A DNA stretch of 64,000 nucleotides from Paraburkholderia lacunae (GCF_003353175.1 NZ_QHKS01000021.1:62001-126000); one strand, 5' to 3'; counted from the first letter of the stretch, positions 45,290-54,240 are shown. The notes: generated by a model not told the origin, from the sequence alone. Numbers and translations are program-made.

Positions 45290-45304
45290 ATACCTTAGGG
45301 GTAT
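45290..45304. promoter_or_regulatory. CatR/BenM-type operator
   Basis: ATACCTTAGGGGTAT fits the ATAC-N7-GTAT consensus of CatM/BenM sites exactly. It ends 2 bases before the catR start codon and lies about 88 bp upstream of catB, so the bound regulator would block its own gene and activate catBAC with muconate. Confidence 0.75.
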
Positions 45305-45306
45305 GC

Positions 45307-46194
45307 ATGGAACTTCGCCAACTCCGCTACTTCGTCGCCGTCGCGGAAGAAATGAACATCACGCGGGCCGCCCAGCGGCTGCATATGACGCAGCCGCCGC
45401 TCAGCCGCCAGATTCAGCAGATCGAGGAAAGCATCGGCCTGGCGCTGTTCGAACGCGGCGCACGGCCGCTGCGTCTGACCGAAGCGGGCCGCATCTTCTA
45501 CGCGCAGGCAAGGCGTCTGATCGACGAAGCCGACGAACTCGCGCCGCTCACGCGGCGTCTCGCGCAACTGGCCGAGCGCATCGTGATCGGCTTCGTGTCG
45601 TCGACGCTATATGGCGCGCTGCCGGCGGTGATCCGCGCGTTTCGCGAGGCCGCGCCGCATATCGAGTTGTCGCTGATTGAAATGTTTACGCTCGAGCAAT
45701 TGGGCGCGCTCAAGGGCGGCCGTATCGACGTGGGCTTCGGCCGTCTGCGTTTCGACGATGCACAGCTGGCGCGCGAGGTGCTGGTCGAAGAACGGATGAT
45801 TGCCGCGCTGCCGCAAGACCATCCGCTCGCGCGGCAGAAGAAGGCGCTGACGCTCGCGGCGCTCGCGCAGGAGACGCTGATCGTTTATCCGAGCACGCCG
45901 CGGCCGAGCTATGCGGACCAGCAACTCTCGGCGATGCGCGATCACGCGCTGGAGCCGAAGGCGATTCACGAAGTGCGGGAGTTGCAGACCGCGCTCGGCC
46001 TGGTCGCCGCGCAGGTCGGTGTGTGTCTCGTGCCGGAAAGCGTGGAAGGTCTGCGCGCGCATGGCGTGGTGTACCGGCCGATTCCGGGCGCCAATGTGGC
46101 GTCGCCGATCATCATGAGCCGGCGCTTGCAGGACGAATCGCCGACGACGGCGCTGCTTTGTTCGCTGGCGCGCGAACTGTTCAAACGGGCTTGA
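45307..46194 (+). CDS. catR: LysR-family regulator of catechol genes
   Basis: A 295-residue LysR protein of the CatR/CatM/BenM group: MELRQLRYFVAVAEEMNITRAAQRLHMTQP (start described, split after 20 residues), RQIQQIEESIGLALFERG, and an effector domain with GFVSSTLYGALP and LVYPSTPRPSYADQ-like residues that contact muconate in BenM. Divergent from catBAC with the ATAC-N7-GTAT operator overlapping its start. ATG 45307 is the family start; an open frame goes back to 45115 over catB and is not coding. Confidence 0.93.
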   Translation: MELRQLRYFVAVAEEMNITRAAQRLHMTQPPLSRQIQQIEESIGLALFERGARPLRLTEAGRIFYAQARRLIDEADELAPLTRRLAQLAERIVIGFVSSTLYGALPAVIRAFREAAPHIELSLIEMFTLEQLGALKGGRIDVGFGRLRFDDAQLAREVLVEERMIAALPQDHPLARQKKALTLAALAQETLIVYPSTPRPSYADQQLSAMRDHALEPKAIHEVRELQTALGLVAAQVGVCLVPESVEGLRAHGVVYRPIPGANVASPIIMSRRLQDESPTTALLCSLARELFKRA

Positions 46195-46299
46195 AGCGGG
46201 CTTGAAACGACCCGGAAGCGGACCCAGCGGCGGCCGTGAAGCGCAGGCCCGAAACGCTGAACTGAAACGCTGAACCGAAGCGCCCCGCCGCCCTTCTTT

Positions 46300-47220
46300 T
46301 CAACGCTCGTCAAAACGCCGCACGATGCCTGCCATCAGATTGCGCAGCCACACGTTGCCCTCGTCCTGATCGAAGTGTTCGTGCCAGTGCATCGTGACCG
46401 CGGCAATCGGCAAGGTGACCGGCAACTCGTAAATCTGGAAACCGCCGCCGCGATTGAAGATCTGGGCGAGGCGCCGCGGCAGCGTCGCGAACAGGTCGGT
46501 CACGGCCAGCACACTCGGCAAGGCCACGAAATGCGGCAATTCCAGCGCGATGTGGCGGCCCACGCCTTGCGAGCGAAACGCATCGTCGAGCGCATGATGG
46601 CTGTGCTCGACCGAGCTGATCTGCACATGCGACGCGGCCAGAAACGCCTTCAGGCTCAGTTCTTTCGAGCGCGGCAAGCCAGGGCGCTTGCGCGTCATGC
46701 ACACGTAAGTCTCCTCGAACAACGGCTGATGACGCGTGCGCGCGGTCAGCGTCGGCAGATTGCCGATCGCGAAATCGAGCCGGCTGGCGCGCAGCGCGTC
46801 TTCGATTTCTTCGACCGGCAACGGCGCGATGCGCAATCTCACGCGCGGCGCCTGCTGGTGCAATGCCTCGCAGATCGGCGGCAGATACGCCAGTTCACCC
46901 GCGTCGGACAACGATAGCCGGAAGGTGCGCGTGCTCACCGCCGGGTCGAAATGCTCCGCGTAACGCAGCGCTTCACGCACCGTATCCAGCGCCCGCGCGA
47001 CGATGCCCGACAGCTCGAGCGCGATCGGCGTGGGCTGCATGCCGGCGCGGGTGCGAATGAAGAGCGGATCGTCGAACAAGGTCCGCAAACGCCCGAGCGA
47101 GTAACTGATTGCCGGCTGCGACAGTGCGAGCCGTTCGCCGGCGCGCGTCAGGCTGCGCTCCTCGACAATCGCCTGGAAAACGCGCAGCAGATTGAGGTCG
47201 ACGTGGTCCAGCGAATTCAT
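46300..47220 (-). CDS. LysR-family regulator beside the iac genes (NodD-like)
   Basis: About 306 residues from ATG 47220 (start MNSLDHVDLNLLRVFQAIVE, the family consensus); two upstream ATGs at 47232 and 47253 are possible. It has SLTRAGERLALSQPAISYSL, and the effector domain ends TMHWHEHFDQDEGNVWLRNL. It is divergent from the iacC-like oxygenase gene, so it probably activates the iacCD operon; by recall a LysR regulator (IacR1) controls iac genes in Paraburkholderia phytofirmans. Interlocking inverted repeats lie in the shared spacer. Confidence 0.85.
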   Translation of the reverse strand: MNSLDHVDLNLLRVFQAIVEERSLTRAGERLALSQPAISYSLGRLRTLFDDPLFIRTRAGMQPTPIALELSGIVARALDTVREALRYAEHFDPAVSTRTFRLSLSDAGELAYLPPICEALHQQAPRVRLRIAPLPVEEIEDALRASRLDFAIGNLPTLTARTRHQPLFEETYVCMTRKRPGLPRSKELSLKAFLAASHVQISSVEHSHHALDDAFRSQGVGRHIALELPHFVALPSVLAVTDLFATLPRRLAQIFNRGGGFQIYELPVTLPIAAVTMHWHEHFDQDEGNVWLRNLMAGIVRRFDER

Positions 47221-47235
47221 CGAGATATCCATCGG

Positions 47236-47278
47236 ATTGATTTGATATTTCATTTTAGATCAATTTGACGCATATCAA
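47236..47278. promoter_or_regulatory. Interlocking inverted repeats in the LysR/iacC spacer
   Basis: ATTGAT (47236) with ATCAAT (47259), and TTGATAT (47242) with ATATCAA (47272), form two overlapping dyads in an AT-rich stretch between divergent genes. LysR tetramers usually contact such paired dyads. Candidate site for the LysR protein at 46300-47220. Confidence 0.5.
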
Positions 47279-47324
47279 GCGGTGGGTGAGACTTGGCTCC
47301 ATCGACCACCCCACCTGCACAGCC

Positions 47325-48608
47325 ATGAGCGAATCCTCATATCAGACCGTCGATGCCAGCGCGTTGTACCAGCGCGCGCAGTCCGATCGCGTCGCCCCTT
47401 CGCTGTACCACGACCCGGCGGTTTTCGAAGCCGAACTCGAGCGCATTTTCTACAAGACCTGGATCTGGGTCGCGCATGAGAGCGAGCTGCCCAATCCGGG
47501 CGACTTCCGCACCACCACGATCGGCCGCCAGCCGGTGATCGTGGTGCGCGACAGGAGCGGCGCCGTGAACGTGCTGCAAAACCGCTGCCGCCATCGCGGC
47601 GCGACGGTGTGCGAACAGCACAAGGGCAACGCCAAAGGCTTCACCTGTCCGTATCACAGCTGGACCTACGGGCTCGACGGCGCATTGCGCGCACTGCCCT
47701 ACGGCGACGGCTACGAAGGCGTGATCGACAAGACCGAACTGCCGCTCGCGAGTCTGCGCGTGGGCATCTATCAAGGCCTGATTTTCGCGAGTTTCAATCA
47801 GGAGATCGAGCCGCTCGAAGACTTTCTCGGCGGCGCCAAACCGTGGATCGATCTGTTCATGAAGCAAGGCGCGGGCTATCCGATCAAGGCCAACGGCGAA
47901 CACCGCTTCCGCTTCAACGGCAACTGGAAGATCCAGCTCGAAAACACCACCGACCTGTATCACTTCCCGGTCGTCCACAAGTCGTGGATGAAATCGATCG
48001 ACGACGAAACCGCTGCGGCGATCACGAGCTTCATGACGAGCGACGACGCGTTCTGCCGCTCCCTCGGCAACGGCCATAGTCTCGCGGTGCTGGTGCCCGA
48101 ACTCGTCGATCTCGACAAGGACGACGGCGCGCCGGTACCCGAACGCTTCGAAGCGCTGGCCGCCTCGCTCGCGAAAGATCACGCGCCCGACGAAGTGCGC
48201 CGCATCGTGCGTTCACTGATGGGTGTCGGCTTCAATCTGAATCTGTTTCCGAACCTCGCGTTGTCGATGGCGTTTTTCCGCGTGCTGCGGCCCATTTCGG
48301 CAAACGAAACCGAAATCCGTCACGTGGCGCTCGCCATGGACGGCGGCCCCGAAGAAGCCAACCGCGTACGCCTGCGGATTCACGAGCACTTCCAGGGTCC
48401 GTTCGGTTTCGGCAGCCCCGATGACGCCGAAGCATGGGAACGCGTGCAGCGCGGCTCGCACGCCGGCCCCGAGCTGCCGATTCTCGTGAACCGCGGCCTG
48501 AATCGCGAGAGCACAGCGCCGAACGGCGAGAAGACCGCCCATGCCACCGACGAAACCGGCATGCGCGAAGCGTACGCGCAATGGCGCACGATGATGGAGC
48601 ACGCATGA
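47325..48608 (+). CDS. iacC: Aromatic-ring hydroxylating dioxygenase, large subunit (IacC-like)
   Basis: A 427-residue Rieske alpha subunit. Cluster ligands are Cys88, His90 (NRCRHRGATV) and Cys108, His111 (FTCPYHSWTYG); the catalytic iron region is LENTTDLYHFPVVHKSW (D-x2-H-x4-H). It needs the small subunit coded directly downstream (ATGA overlap at 48605-48608) and a reductase such as 41638-42615. In iac clusters this oxygenase acts on the oxidised indole-acetate intermediate leading to catechol; anthranilate or salicylate dioxygenase is the alternative. ATG 47325 is chosen because the frame from 47265 overlaps the LysR promoter. Confidence 0.85.
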   Translation: MSESSYQTVDASALYQRAQSDRVAPSLYHDPAVFEAELERIFYKTWIWVAHESELPNPGDFRTTTIGRQPVIVVRDRSGAVNVLQNRCRHRGATVCEQHKGNAKGFTCPYHSWTYGLDGALRALPYGDGYEGVIDKTELPLASLRVGIYQGLIFASFNQEIEPLEDFLGGAKPWIDLFMKQGAGYPIKANGEHRFRFNGNWKIQLENTTDLYHFPVVHKSWMKSIDDETAAAITSFMTSDDAFCRSLGNGHSLAVLVPELVDLDKDDGAPVPERFEALAASLAKDHAPDEVRRIVRSLMGVGFNLNLFPNLALSMAFFRVLRPISANETEIRHVALAMDGGPEEANRVRLRIHEHFQGPFGFGSPDDAEAWERVQRGSHAGPELPILVNRGLNRESTAPNGEKTAHATDETGMREAYAQWRTMMEHA

Positions 48609-49105
48609 TGGACAACAGGAACACGCTTTTCTCGCAGCAAACCTTCGCCGGCGCGGTCGAACTGATCTGGCGCGAAGCCGAACTGCTGGACCGCAAGGAC
48701 TATCGCGAATGGCTTTCGCTATGGGACCCGGCGGGCTTTTACGTCGTGCCGATCGATCCGCAGGCCAGCGACTTCGCCGCCACGCTGAACTACGCGTACG
48801 ACGATCAGGACATGCGCGAAAAACGCGTGCAACGGATGACGTCCGGCTACTCGGCGTCGGCCAGCGACGCCGCCCGCACCGTGCGCACTGTTGCGCGCTT
48901 CACGCTGACCGGCGACGCGAACGACGAAGTCGAAGTCAACTCGGCGCAGATCGTCGTCGCCTACAAGCGCGGCACGTCGACGCTGTTCGCGGCGGACCTC
49001 ACGCATCGCATCAGCTTCGCGAGCGGCGAGCCGCGCATCGTGCAGAAGGTGATCCGCCTGATCGATTCGACCGAGACGCTCAGCGCAATCGGTTTCCTGC
49101 TGTGA
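48605..49105 (+). CDS. iacD: Aromatic-ring hydroxylating dioxygenase, small subunit (IacD-like)
   Basis: A 166-residue beta subunit of NTF2 fold: LIWREAELLDRKDYREWLSL, then YVVPIDPQ, a central DQDMREKRVQRMTSG, and the C-terminal VQKVIRLIDSTETLSAIGFLL-like tail typical of beta subunits (shown in part). Starts ATGATG at 48605, overlapping the alpha-subunit stop. A longer frame to 48434 is inside iacC and is not coding. Structural partner of IacC. Confidence 0.85.
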   Translation: MMDNRNTLFSQQTFAGAVELIWREAELLDRKDYREWLSLWDPAGFYVVPIDPQASDFAATLNYAYDDQDMREKRVQRMTSGYSASASDAARTVRTVARFTLTGDANDEVEVNSAQIVVAYKRGTSTLFAADLTHRISFASGEPRIVQKVIRLIDSTETLSAIGFLL

Positions 49106-49249
49106 ACCTCTGTGAACCGCGATCACGCGAACGGACCGACACGATGCACGATTGAACCGCCTTCGACCCGCCCTCCGGCAGGGATGCACGCCTGAAGATT
49201 TCTTTAGATCACCCCGGCGCGCTACCTAAAAGTGCGTCCCGCGCCCCAA

Positions 49250-49278
49250 TTGAAGCGTTCTTTTTGCATTTCTAGACT
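49250..49278 (+). promoter_or_regulatory. Candidate sigma-70 promoter of the iacABIHE operon
   Basis: TTGAAG (49250-49255) and TAGACT (49273-49278) are 17 bp apart in an AT-rich part of the 255-bp spacer before iacA. They point the right way and would give a leader of about 75 bases. Confidence 0.5.
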
Positions 49279-49360
49279 GGCATCAGCCTGCACGATTCAT
49301 CAGCCATTCGAATCGTGCCCTCGTGTTCCAGTCGCCAACGAATCAGGGAGAACTTCCGCC

Positions 49361-50551
49361 ATGTCCGATAACGCCACCGCCGTCGCCGCCGAAAACCAGA
49401 GCGCGTCGAGCACCACGCGCCTGCCGCTCGACCATGTGATCGCCGACATTGCCGCGCGCCGCGACGAATTCGACCGCTTGTCGCATGTGCCGCGCGATGT
49501 GATCGCGAGGCTCAAGCGCGCGGGCGTGTATCGCGCGGCCACGCCACGGCTTTTCGGCGGCGATGCGCTCGCGCCCACCGCTTTTCTCGACATGATCGAA
49601 CGCATCGCCACGGCGGACGGCTCCGCGGCGTGGGTCGCGAGCTTCGGTTCGGCGAACGTCTATCTCGCCGCGCTGCCGCTCGCAACCCAGGCGCAGATTT
49701 ACGCCGACGGTCCCGATCAGGTGTTCGCCGGCGGTCTCTTTCCGGTGCAACCGGCGCAGCCTGCGGAAGGCGGCTGGCGCGTGAACGGCACGTGGAAATT
49801 CGCGAGCGGCTGCAAGGGTGCGGATTGGCTCGGCGTCGGAATTGGCGTGGGCACAGGCAACGGCACCGGCAACGGCGGCATGCCGAGCAAGCCGCGCACG
49901 GCCGTGTTCCGGCCGCATCAGATCGAGATCGTCGAGAACTGGGACGTGGTCGGCATGCAAGGCACCGGCAGTCACGATCTGCGCGTCACCGATCAATTCG
50001 TCGCCGACGACTGGACTTTCGTGCGCGGCGGCGAGGCGAACGTCGACGAACCGCTGTATCGCTATCCGACCATCGCCTACGCGGCGCAAGTGCTGGCAGT
50101 GGTGAACCTCGGCCTCGCCCGCGCCGCGCTCGACGTCGCCAATCAGATGGCCGGCGGCCGCAAGACGACCACCGGCGCGCCGCAACTCGCGGAGCGCGCG
50201 TACTACCGGATCGAGCTGGCGAAAGCCGAAGCGCAACTGCGCTCGGCCCGCGCCTTTTTCTACGACACGACCGACGAGGTCTGGCAATCGATTCTCGCGG
50301 GCCGCCCGGCCACGCCGGAGCAGGTCAGCCTGCTGCGCCTCGCCGCGACGCAGATCGCCCGCGAAGGCGCCGACGTCGTGCAGCGCGCCTATCGCCTCGG
50401 CGGCACGATGGCGATCTATCGCACGCATCCGTTGCAGCGCCTGTTGCGCGACTCGATGGTGGTCACCCAGCACGCGTTTCTCGGCGAAGGCAATTTCGAC
50501 GGCGCCGGTGCGGTGTTCGTCGGCGTGCCGCCGATTCCGGGCTACCTGTAG
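49361..50551 (+). CDS. iacA: Flavin-dependent monooxygenase of acyl-CoA dehydrogenase fold (IacA-like)
   Basis: A 396-residue two-component monooxygenase related to IacA (indole-3-acetate) and IifC (indole). It begins with a helical domain (RLPLDHVIADIAARRDEFDR), has the substrate/flavin region MIERIATADGSAAWVASFGS, GTWKFASGCKGADW, and ends RLGGTMAIYRTHPLQRLLRDSM, lacking the acyl-CoA dehydrogenase catalytic glutamate. It uses reduced FAD/FMN from a separate flavin reductase (IacG at 54473). ATG 49361 follows GGGAG. First of five co-directional genes. Expected step: first oxidation of indole-3-acetate at the ring. Confidence 0.85.
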   Translation: MSDNATAVAAENQSASSTTRLPLDHVIADIAARRDEFDRLSHVPRDVIARLKRAGVYRAATPRLFGGDALAPTAFLDMIERIATADGSAAWVASFGSANVYLAALPLATQAQIYADGPDQVFAGGLFPVQPAQPAEGGWRVNGTWKFASGCKGADWLGVGIGVGTGNGTGNGGMPSKPRTAVFRPHQIEIVENWDVVGMQGTGSHDLRVTDQFVADDWTFVRGGEANVDEPLYRYPTIAYAAQVLAVVNLGLARAALDVANQMAGGRKTTTGAPQLAERAYYRIELAKAEAQLRSARAFFYDTTDEVWQSILAGRPATPEQVSLLRLAATQIAREGADVVQRAYRLGGTMAIYRTHPLQRLLRDSMVVTQHAFLGEGNFDGAGAVFVGVPPIPGYL

Positions 50552-50601
50552 GCCACTTTCCGCATTCCCAGCTCATACCCGTTTCAAGGAGAACCCCACT
50601 C

Positions 50602-50979
50602 ATGTCCGATCAACAGGCACTGCCGCTGCGCGTGCTGTTCTGCTGCGGCGTCACGCAGAATTTCTTCGACTTGCCGCGCGAGAAAATCGGCGAAGTCTGG
50701 CAGGCTTACAGCAAGATGCTGAACGCGGTCGAATCGATGGAAGGCGTCAAGGTGCTCGGCATCATGGACGACGACCGCCTCACCGTCGGCAACGCCGACA
50801 ATTCGCCGTGGACGTTCTACATCATGGCCGACGTCGCCGACTTCGACACCGCCGTCGCGGTCTGCAATCTCTATCGCACGACGCCGGTCGGCGAGTACAA
50901 CCTGTGGCGCTACGGCAAGATCGAAGCGCGCGTGGGCCGCGCGCTGACGGTGCCGCCGCAGCACGCCAATCCGGCGTGA
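50602..50979 (+). CDS. iacB: Small conserved iac-cluster protein (IacB-like), function unknown
   Basis: A 125-residue protein (LRVLFCCGVTQNFFDLPREK, GVKVLGIMDDDRLTVG, ATPVGEYNLWRYGKIEARVG-like tail) with no catalytic motif I recognise. It has the size and order expected for a ferredoxin-like alpha/beta barrel. It sits between iacA and the NTF2-like iacI, with AAGGAG before its ATG and 10 bp to the next gene. The position is that of iacB; its role in indole-acetate breakdown is not established. Confidence 0.75.
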   Translation: MSDQQALPLRVLFCCGVTQNFFDLPREKIGEVWQAYSKMLNAVESMEGVKVLGIMDDDRLTVGNADNSPWTFYIMADVADFDTAVAVCNLYRTTPVGEYNLWRYGKIEARVGRALTVPPQHANPA

Positions 50980-50989
50980 GCGTCACGCG

Positions 50990-51505
50990 ATGAACGATAC
51001 CGCCGCCACGCTCGCCGGGCTGACCGAACGTCTCGCCGCGCTCGAAGCCGAATCCGCGGTGCGCCGCACGATGGCGCGCTACATGGCGCTATGCGACGTG
51101 CCATCCGGCGCGCTCGACGGCGAAACGCTCGCCGGTCTGTTCGCCACGGACGCGATCTGGGAAGGCATCGGCCCGCACTACGCACACAAGTTCGGCCGCC
51201 TGACAGGCCACGCGCAGATTCTCGCGATGCTCACGCGCTACTTGCCGCCGTCGCCGCATTTCTCGGTGAATGTCCACTTCCTCGCTTCGGAAACGATCGA
51301 AGTGAACGGCACGAGCGCCAAGGGCCGCTGGATCATGCTGCAAGCGTCCGGCTACGTGGATGCGCCAGCGGAGCTGATCGCGGCGCGCCTCGAAGTGGAC
51401 TTCGCGCCCGCCGCCGATGGCCGCGACTGGCTCATCTCCCACTTTCGCACCGAGCGTCTTTTCGATGCGCCGTGGCAAGTGAATCCAAGGAAAGCACACC
51501 CATGA
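50990..51505 (+). CDS. iacI: NTF2/SnoaL-fold protein (IacI-like)
   Basis: A 171-residue SnoaL-like protein: RRTMARYMALCDVPSGALDG, LFATDAIWEGIGPHYAHKFG, FSVNVHFLASETIEVNG and LISHFRTERLFDAPW. Family proteins share a hydrophobic pocket with an Asp/His pair and act as cyclases, dehydratases or isomerases. The stop overlaps the ATG of the amidase gene (ATGA at 51502-51505), showing close coupling. Placed as iacI by gene order; exact reaction unknown. Confidence 0.78.
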   Translation: MNDTAATLAGLTERLAALEAESAVRRTMARYMALCDVPSGALDGETLAGLFATDAIWEGIGPHYAHKFGRLTGHAQILAMLTRYLPPSPHFSVNVHFLASETIEVNGTSAKGRWIMLQASGYVDAPAELIAARLEVDFAPAADGRDWLISHFRTERLFDAPWQVNPRKAHP

Positions 51506-52626
51506 ACGAGTTTATCCAGACCTTGTCGTTAGGCGGCAGCGGGCCGAGCATCGCGATCAAGGACTCGATCGACATTGCCGGCTACGCGACCACCGCCGCC
51601 AGCCGCGCGCTCGCCGATACGCCGCCCGCGCAGCAGCACGCGGAAGTGGTCGAACGATTGCTCGCGGCCGGCTGGCATATCGCCGGCAAAGCGAACATGC
51701 ATGAATTGGCGTTCGGCATGACAGGTATCAACGATTACACCGGCACGCCGCTCAACCCGCAAGACGCCACCCGTATTCCAGGCGGTTCGTCGAGCGGTTC
51801 GGCGGCTGCCGTCGGTCTGAAGCTCGCCGACGCCGCGCTCGGCACCGACACAGGCGGTTCGATTCGCGGCCCCGCCGCGTGTTGCGGCGTGATCGGTCTG
51901 AAGCCGACGTACGGCCGCGTGTCGCGCCGCGGCGTCGCGCCACGTGAATCTTCGCTCGATTGCGTCGGACCGTTCGCGCGCGAGATGCAAATGATGGTCG
52001 CCGCGATGGAGGCCATCACGGCAGATTTCGACGCGCGTGCCGCGCAGGCTTTGCAAGGCACGTGCAACGTCGGCGTCGTGCAGGTCGATGCCATGTCCGA
52101 GATCAACCGCGCCCTGGCACGTGCCGCGGATCTGGCAGGGTTCGCTTCGCGCTCCATCGAGCTCGACCACCTCGGCGCCGCGTTCGACGCGGGACTCTCG
52201 GTCATCAACGCGGAAACCTCGCGCGCGTTCGGTCATCTGGTGGAGACCGGCAAGCTCGGCGCCGATCTCGACGCGCGGCTGCGCGCTGCGGCCAGGACAA
52301 GCGCCGCGCAACTCGATGTAGCCGAGCAAATACGTCGGTATTTCACCGCGGCGGTCGACCACGCGCTAGCCGGCGTGGATGTGCTGATCCTGCCCACGCT
52401 GCCCGCGCTGCCGATCACGCTCGACGAAGCACGCGGCGGCACGTCGGTGATCGCGATGTCGTCGCTGATCCGACCGTTCAATCTCAGCGGCCATCCGGCT
52501 TTGAGCCTGCCGTTGCCGATCCGCGGCTCGCCGCTCAAGGCAGGCTTGCAGATCGTGGGACGCAAAGGCGCGGATGAGCAGGTATGCGCGATCGCGGCAC
52601 GCTTTGAAGCCGCCCTCGCCGCTTGA
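51502..52626 (+). CDS. iacH: Amidase-signature hydrolase (IacH-like)
   Basis: A 374-residue amidase with the Ser-cisSer-Lys triad: Lys20 (IAIKDSIDIAG), cis-Ser near 96-97 (PGGSSSGSA) and nucleophile Ser120 (GTDTGGSIRGP). It is shorter than typical 450-500-residue family members and begins very close to the catalytic lysine. In the iac pathway it could open an oxindole-type lactam or a side-chain amide. ATG 51502 overlaps iacI; the frame from 51091 is a shadow of iacI. 52 bp before the SDR gene. Confidence 0.85.
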   Translation: MNEFIQTLSLGGSGPSIAIKDSIDIAGYATTAASRALADTPPAQQHAEVVERLLAAGWHIAGKANMHELAFGMTGINDYTGTPLNPQDATRIPGGSSSGSAAAVGLKLADAALGTDTGGSIRGPAACCGVIGLKPTYGRVSRRGVAPRESSLDCVGPFAREMQMMVAAMEAITADFDARAAQALQGTCNVGVVQVDAMSEINRALARAADLAGFASRSIELDHLGAAFDAGLSVINAETSRAFGHLVETGKLGADLDARLRAAARTSAAQLDVAEQIRRYFTAAVDHALAGVDVLILPTLPALPITLDEARGGTSVIAMSSLIRPFNLSGHPALSLPLPIRGSPLKAGLQIVGRKGADEQVCAIAARFEAALAA

Positions 52627-52678
52627 ACAAGCTATAAACCCGCTGGAAAAGCGGCCGTTTTCTCACGGAGTCGAAGCC

Positions 52679-53422
52679 ATGCAGAACAGAGTCGTGCTCG
52701 TCACCGGCGCCGCGCGCGGTCTGGGCGCCGCCATCGCCAAGCGCTTTCATGCGGCCGGTTACGCGGTCGCGATCGGCGACATCGCATTCGATGCAGCACA
52801 AGCCCTCGCCCGCGACCTGAGCGCCGACGGCTCCAACGCCTTCGCGCTGCCGCTCGACGTCACCTCGAAAGCCGCGTTCGCCGACTCGCGCGATGCAATC
52901 CTGCAACGCTGGGGCCGCATCGACGCACTGATCAACAACGCGGGCGCATCGAAAGTCGTGCCGGTGATGGAGATCACGGCAGAGCAGTTCGATCAGGTCA
53001 TCAACATCAATCTGCGCAGCGTGCTGTTCGGCTGCCAGGTATTCGGTCAGCATTTCGCCGACACCGGCGCGGGCCGCATCGTCAATATCGCCTCGCTCGC
53101 GGGTCAGAACGGCGGCTCGGCCACCGGCGCTCATTATGCGGCGGCCAAAGGCGGCGTGCTCACGCTGACCAAGGTGTTCGCGCGCGACCTCGGCGCGGCG
53201 GGCGTGACCGTCAACGCGATTTCGCCGGGACCGATGGATCTGCCGATCGTGCATGAGAGTGTCGCGGTCGACAAACTGAAGGCGGTGATCGCGAATATTC
53301 CAGCGGGGCGTCTGGGCTCCGCGGATTATGTCGCCGATGTCGCGGTCATGCTCGCCGCCGAGAATGCGTACTTTGCGAATGGTGCGTGCTGGGACGTGAA
53401 CGGCGGCCTGTTCATGCGCTGA
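52679..53422 (+). CDS. iacE: SDR-family dehydrogenase (IacE-like)
   Basis: A 247-residue short-chain dehydrogenase with LVTGAARGLGAAIAKRF, NNAGASK, NIASLAGQNGG, the catalytic Y-x3-K (YAAAKGG) and NAISPGPMDLP. The Asp-rich IGDIAFD after the second strand favours NAD. In iac clusters IacE oxidises or reduces the hydroxylated indole-acetate product of IacA. ATG 52679 follows GGAG; upstream frame is iacH overlap. Last gene of iacABIHE, convergent with the response-regulator gene. Confidence 0.85.
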   Translation: MQNRVVLVTGAARGLGAAIAKRFHAAGYAVAIGDIAFDAAQALARDLSADGSNAFALPLDVTSKAAFADSRDAILQRWGRIDALINNAGASKVVPVMEITAEQFDQVININLRSVLFGCQVFGQHFADTGAGRIVNIASLAGQNGGSATGAHYAAAKGGVLTLTKVFARDLGAAGVTVNAISPGPMDLPIVHESVAVDKLKAVIANIPAGRLGSADYVADVAVMLAAENAYFANGACWDVNGGLFMR

Positions 53423-53468
53423 ACGCCGGAACGCCAGAACGCCTGCCAGGCGCCCCTGCGTGCCCGGC

Positions 53469-54137
53469 TCAGCGGACCGGGCCGCTCGCGCCCGCCGACG
53501 TATCGTGGTCCCACACCGCCATCACCTCGCGCACCAGCATCGCAATCGATGCCGCGCCGAGCTTGTCCTTGATGCTCGCGCGGTGCACGTCGACGGTCTT
53601 CACGCTGATCGATAGCTCGGTGGCGATGCGCTTGCTGCCCTTGCCGTCGATGACGCCACGCAGCACTTCCTTTTCGCGCGCCGTCAGCGACTCGATACGC
53701 TTGCGCAACTCGCGCTGCTTCTGATCGGCGGCATGACGTTGCGCGGCGAGCTTCAACGCACGCTGCACACGATCGAGCATCTGCTGCGAGTTGTACGGCT
53801 TCTCGACGAAATCGATCGCGCCGTTCTGCAACGCGCGCACCGACATCGGAATATCGCCGTGACCACTGACGAAAATGATCGGCAGCGTCGCCTGCTGGCG
53901 GTTCAACTCGGCTTGCACGTCGAAACCGCTTTGCTCCGGCATGCGCACGTCGAGCACCAGACAGGCCGGTGCGTTGGGATCGAACGCAGCAAGAAACTCG
54001 CTGGCGTTGGCGAATCCCGCCGATTTCACACCGACCGATTCCAGCAGCCATGCAAGCGACGTACGCATGCCGCAGTCGTCGTCGACGATATAGACGATCG
54101 GTGTGAGGGCTGCGGCAGGCGAAGACGGTTGACGCAT
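53469..54137 (-). CDS. FixJ/NarL-type response regulator (candidate iac regulator)
   Basis: A 222-residue response regulator: receiver domain with VYIVDDDCGMRTSL, phospho-acceptor Asp in LVLDVRMPEQSG, conserved Lys in FVEKPY, and a LuxR-type helix-turn-helix from about 150 (LTAREKEVLRGVIDGKGSKR, TVDVHRASIKDKL). By recall, Paraburkholderia iac clusters use a two-component pair (IacS/IacR2); no sensor kinase lies in this window, so the partner is elsewhere. Divergent from the flavin-reductase gene. Repeats of GAATCCATTGAA type precede it. Confidence 0.87.
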   Translation of the reverse strand: MRQPSSPAAALTPIVYIVDDDCGMRTSLAWLLESVGVKSAGFANASEFLAAFDPNAPACLVLDVRMPEQSGFDVQAELNRQQATLPIIFVSGHGDIPMSVRALQNGAIDFVEKPYNSQQMLDRVQRALKLAAQRHAADQKQRELRKRIESLTAREKEVLRGVIDGKGSKRIATELSISVKTVDVHRASIKDKLGAASIAMLVREVMAVWDHDTSAGASGPVR

Positions 54138-54189
54138 GAGCGGATCGAGGTGGTTCAGGTGTGGGCCATTCAGAGCGTATCGACGCGGC

Positions 54190-54240
54190 GAATCATTGAA
54201 GCGAATCCATTGAATCCAGTGAATCCATTGAAGCGAATTG
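54190..54240. repeat. Short direct repeats upstream of the response-regulator gene
   Basis: CATTGAAGCGAAT occurs twice and GAATCCATTGAA/GTGAATCCATTGAA also recur within 50 bases, roughly 16 bases apart, 53-103 bp upstream of the response-regulator start. Could be binding sites or a replication-slippage microrepeat. The remainder of 54138-54472 holds the promoter of the flavin-reductase gene, not resolved further. Confidence 0.6.
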
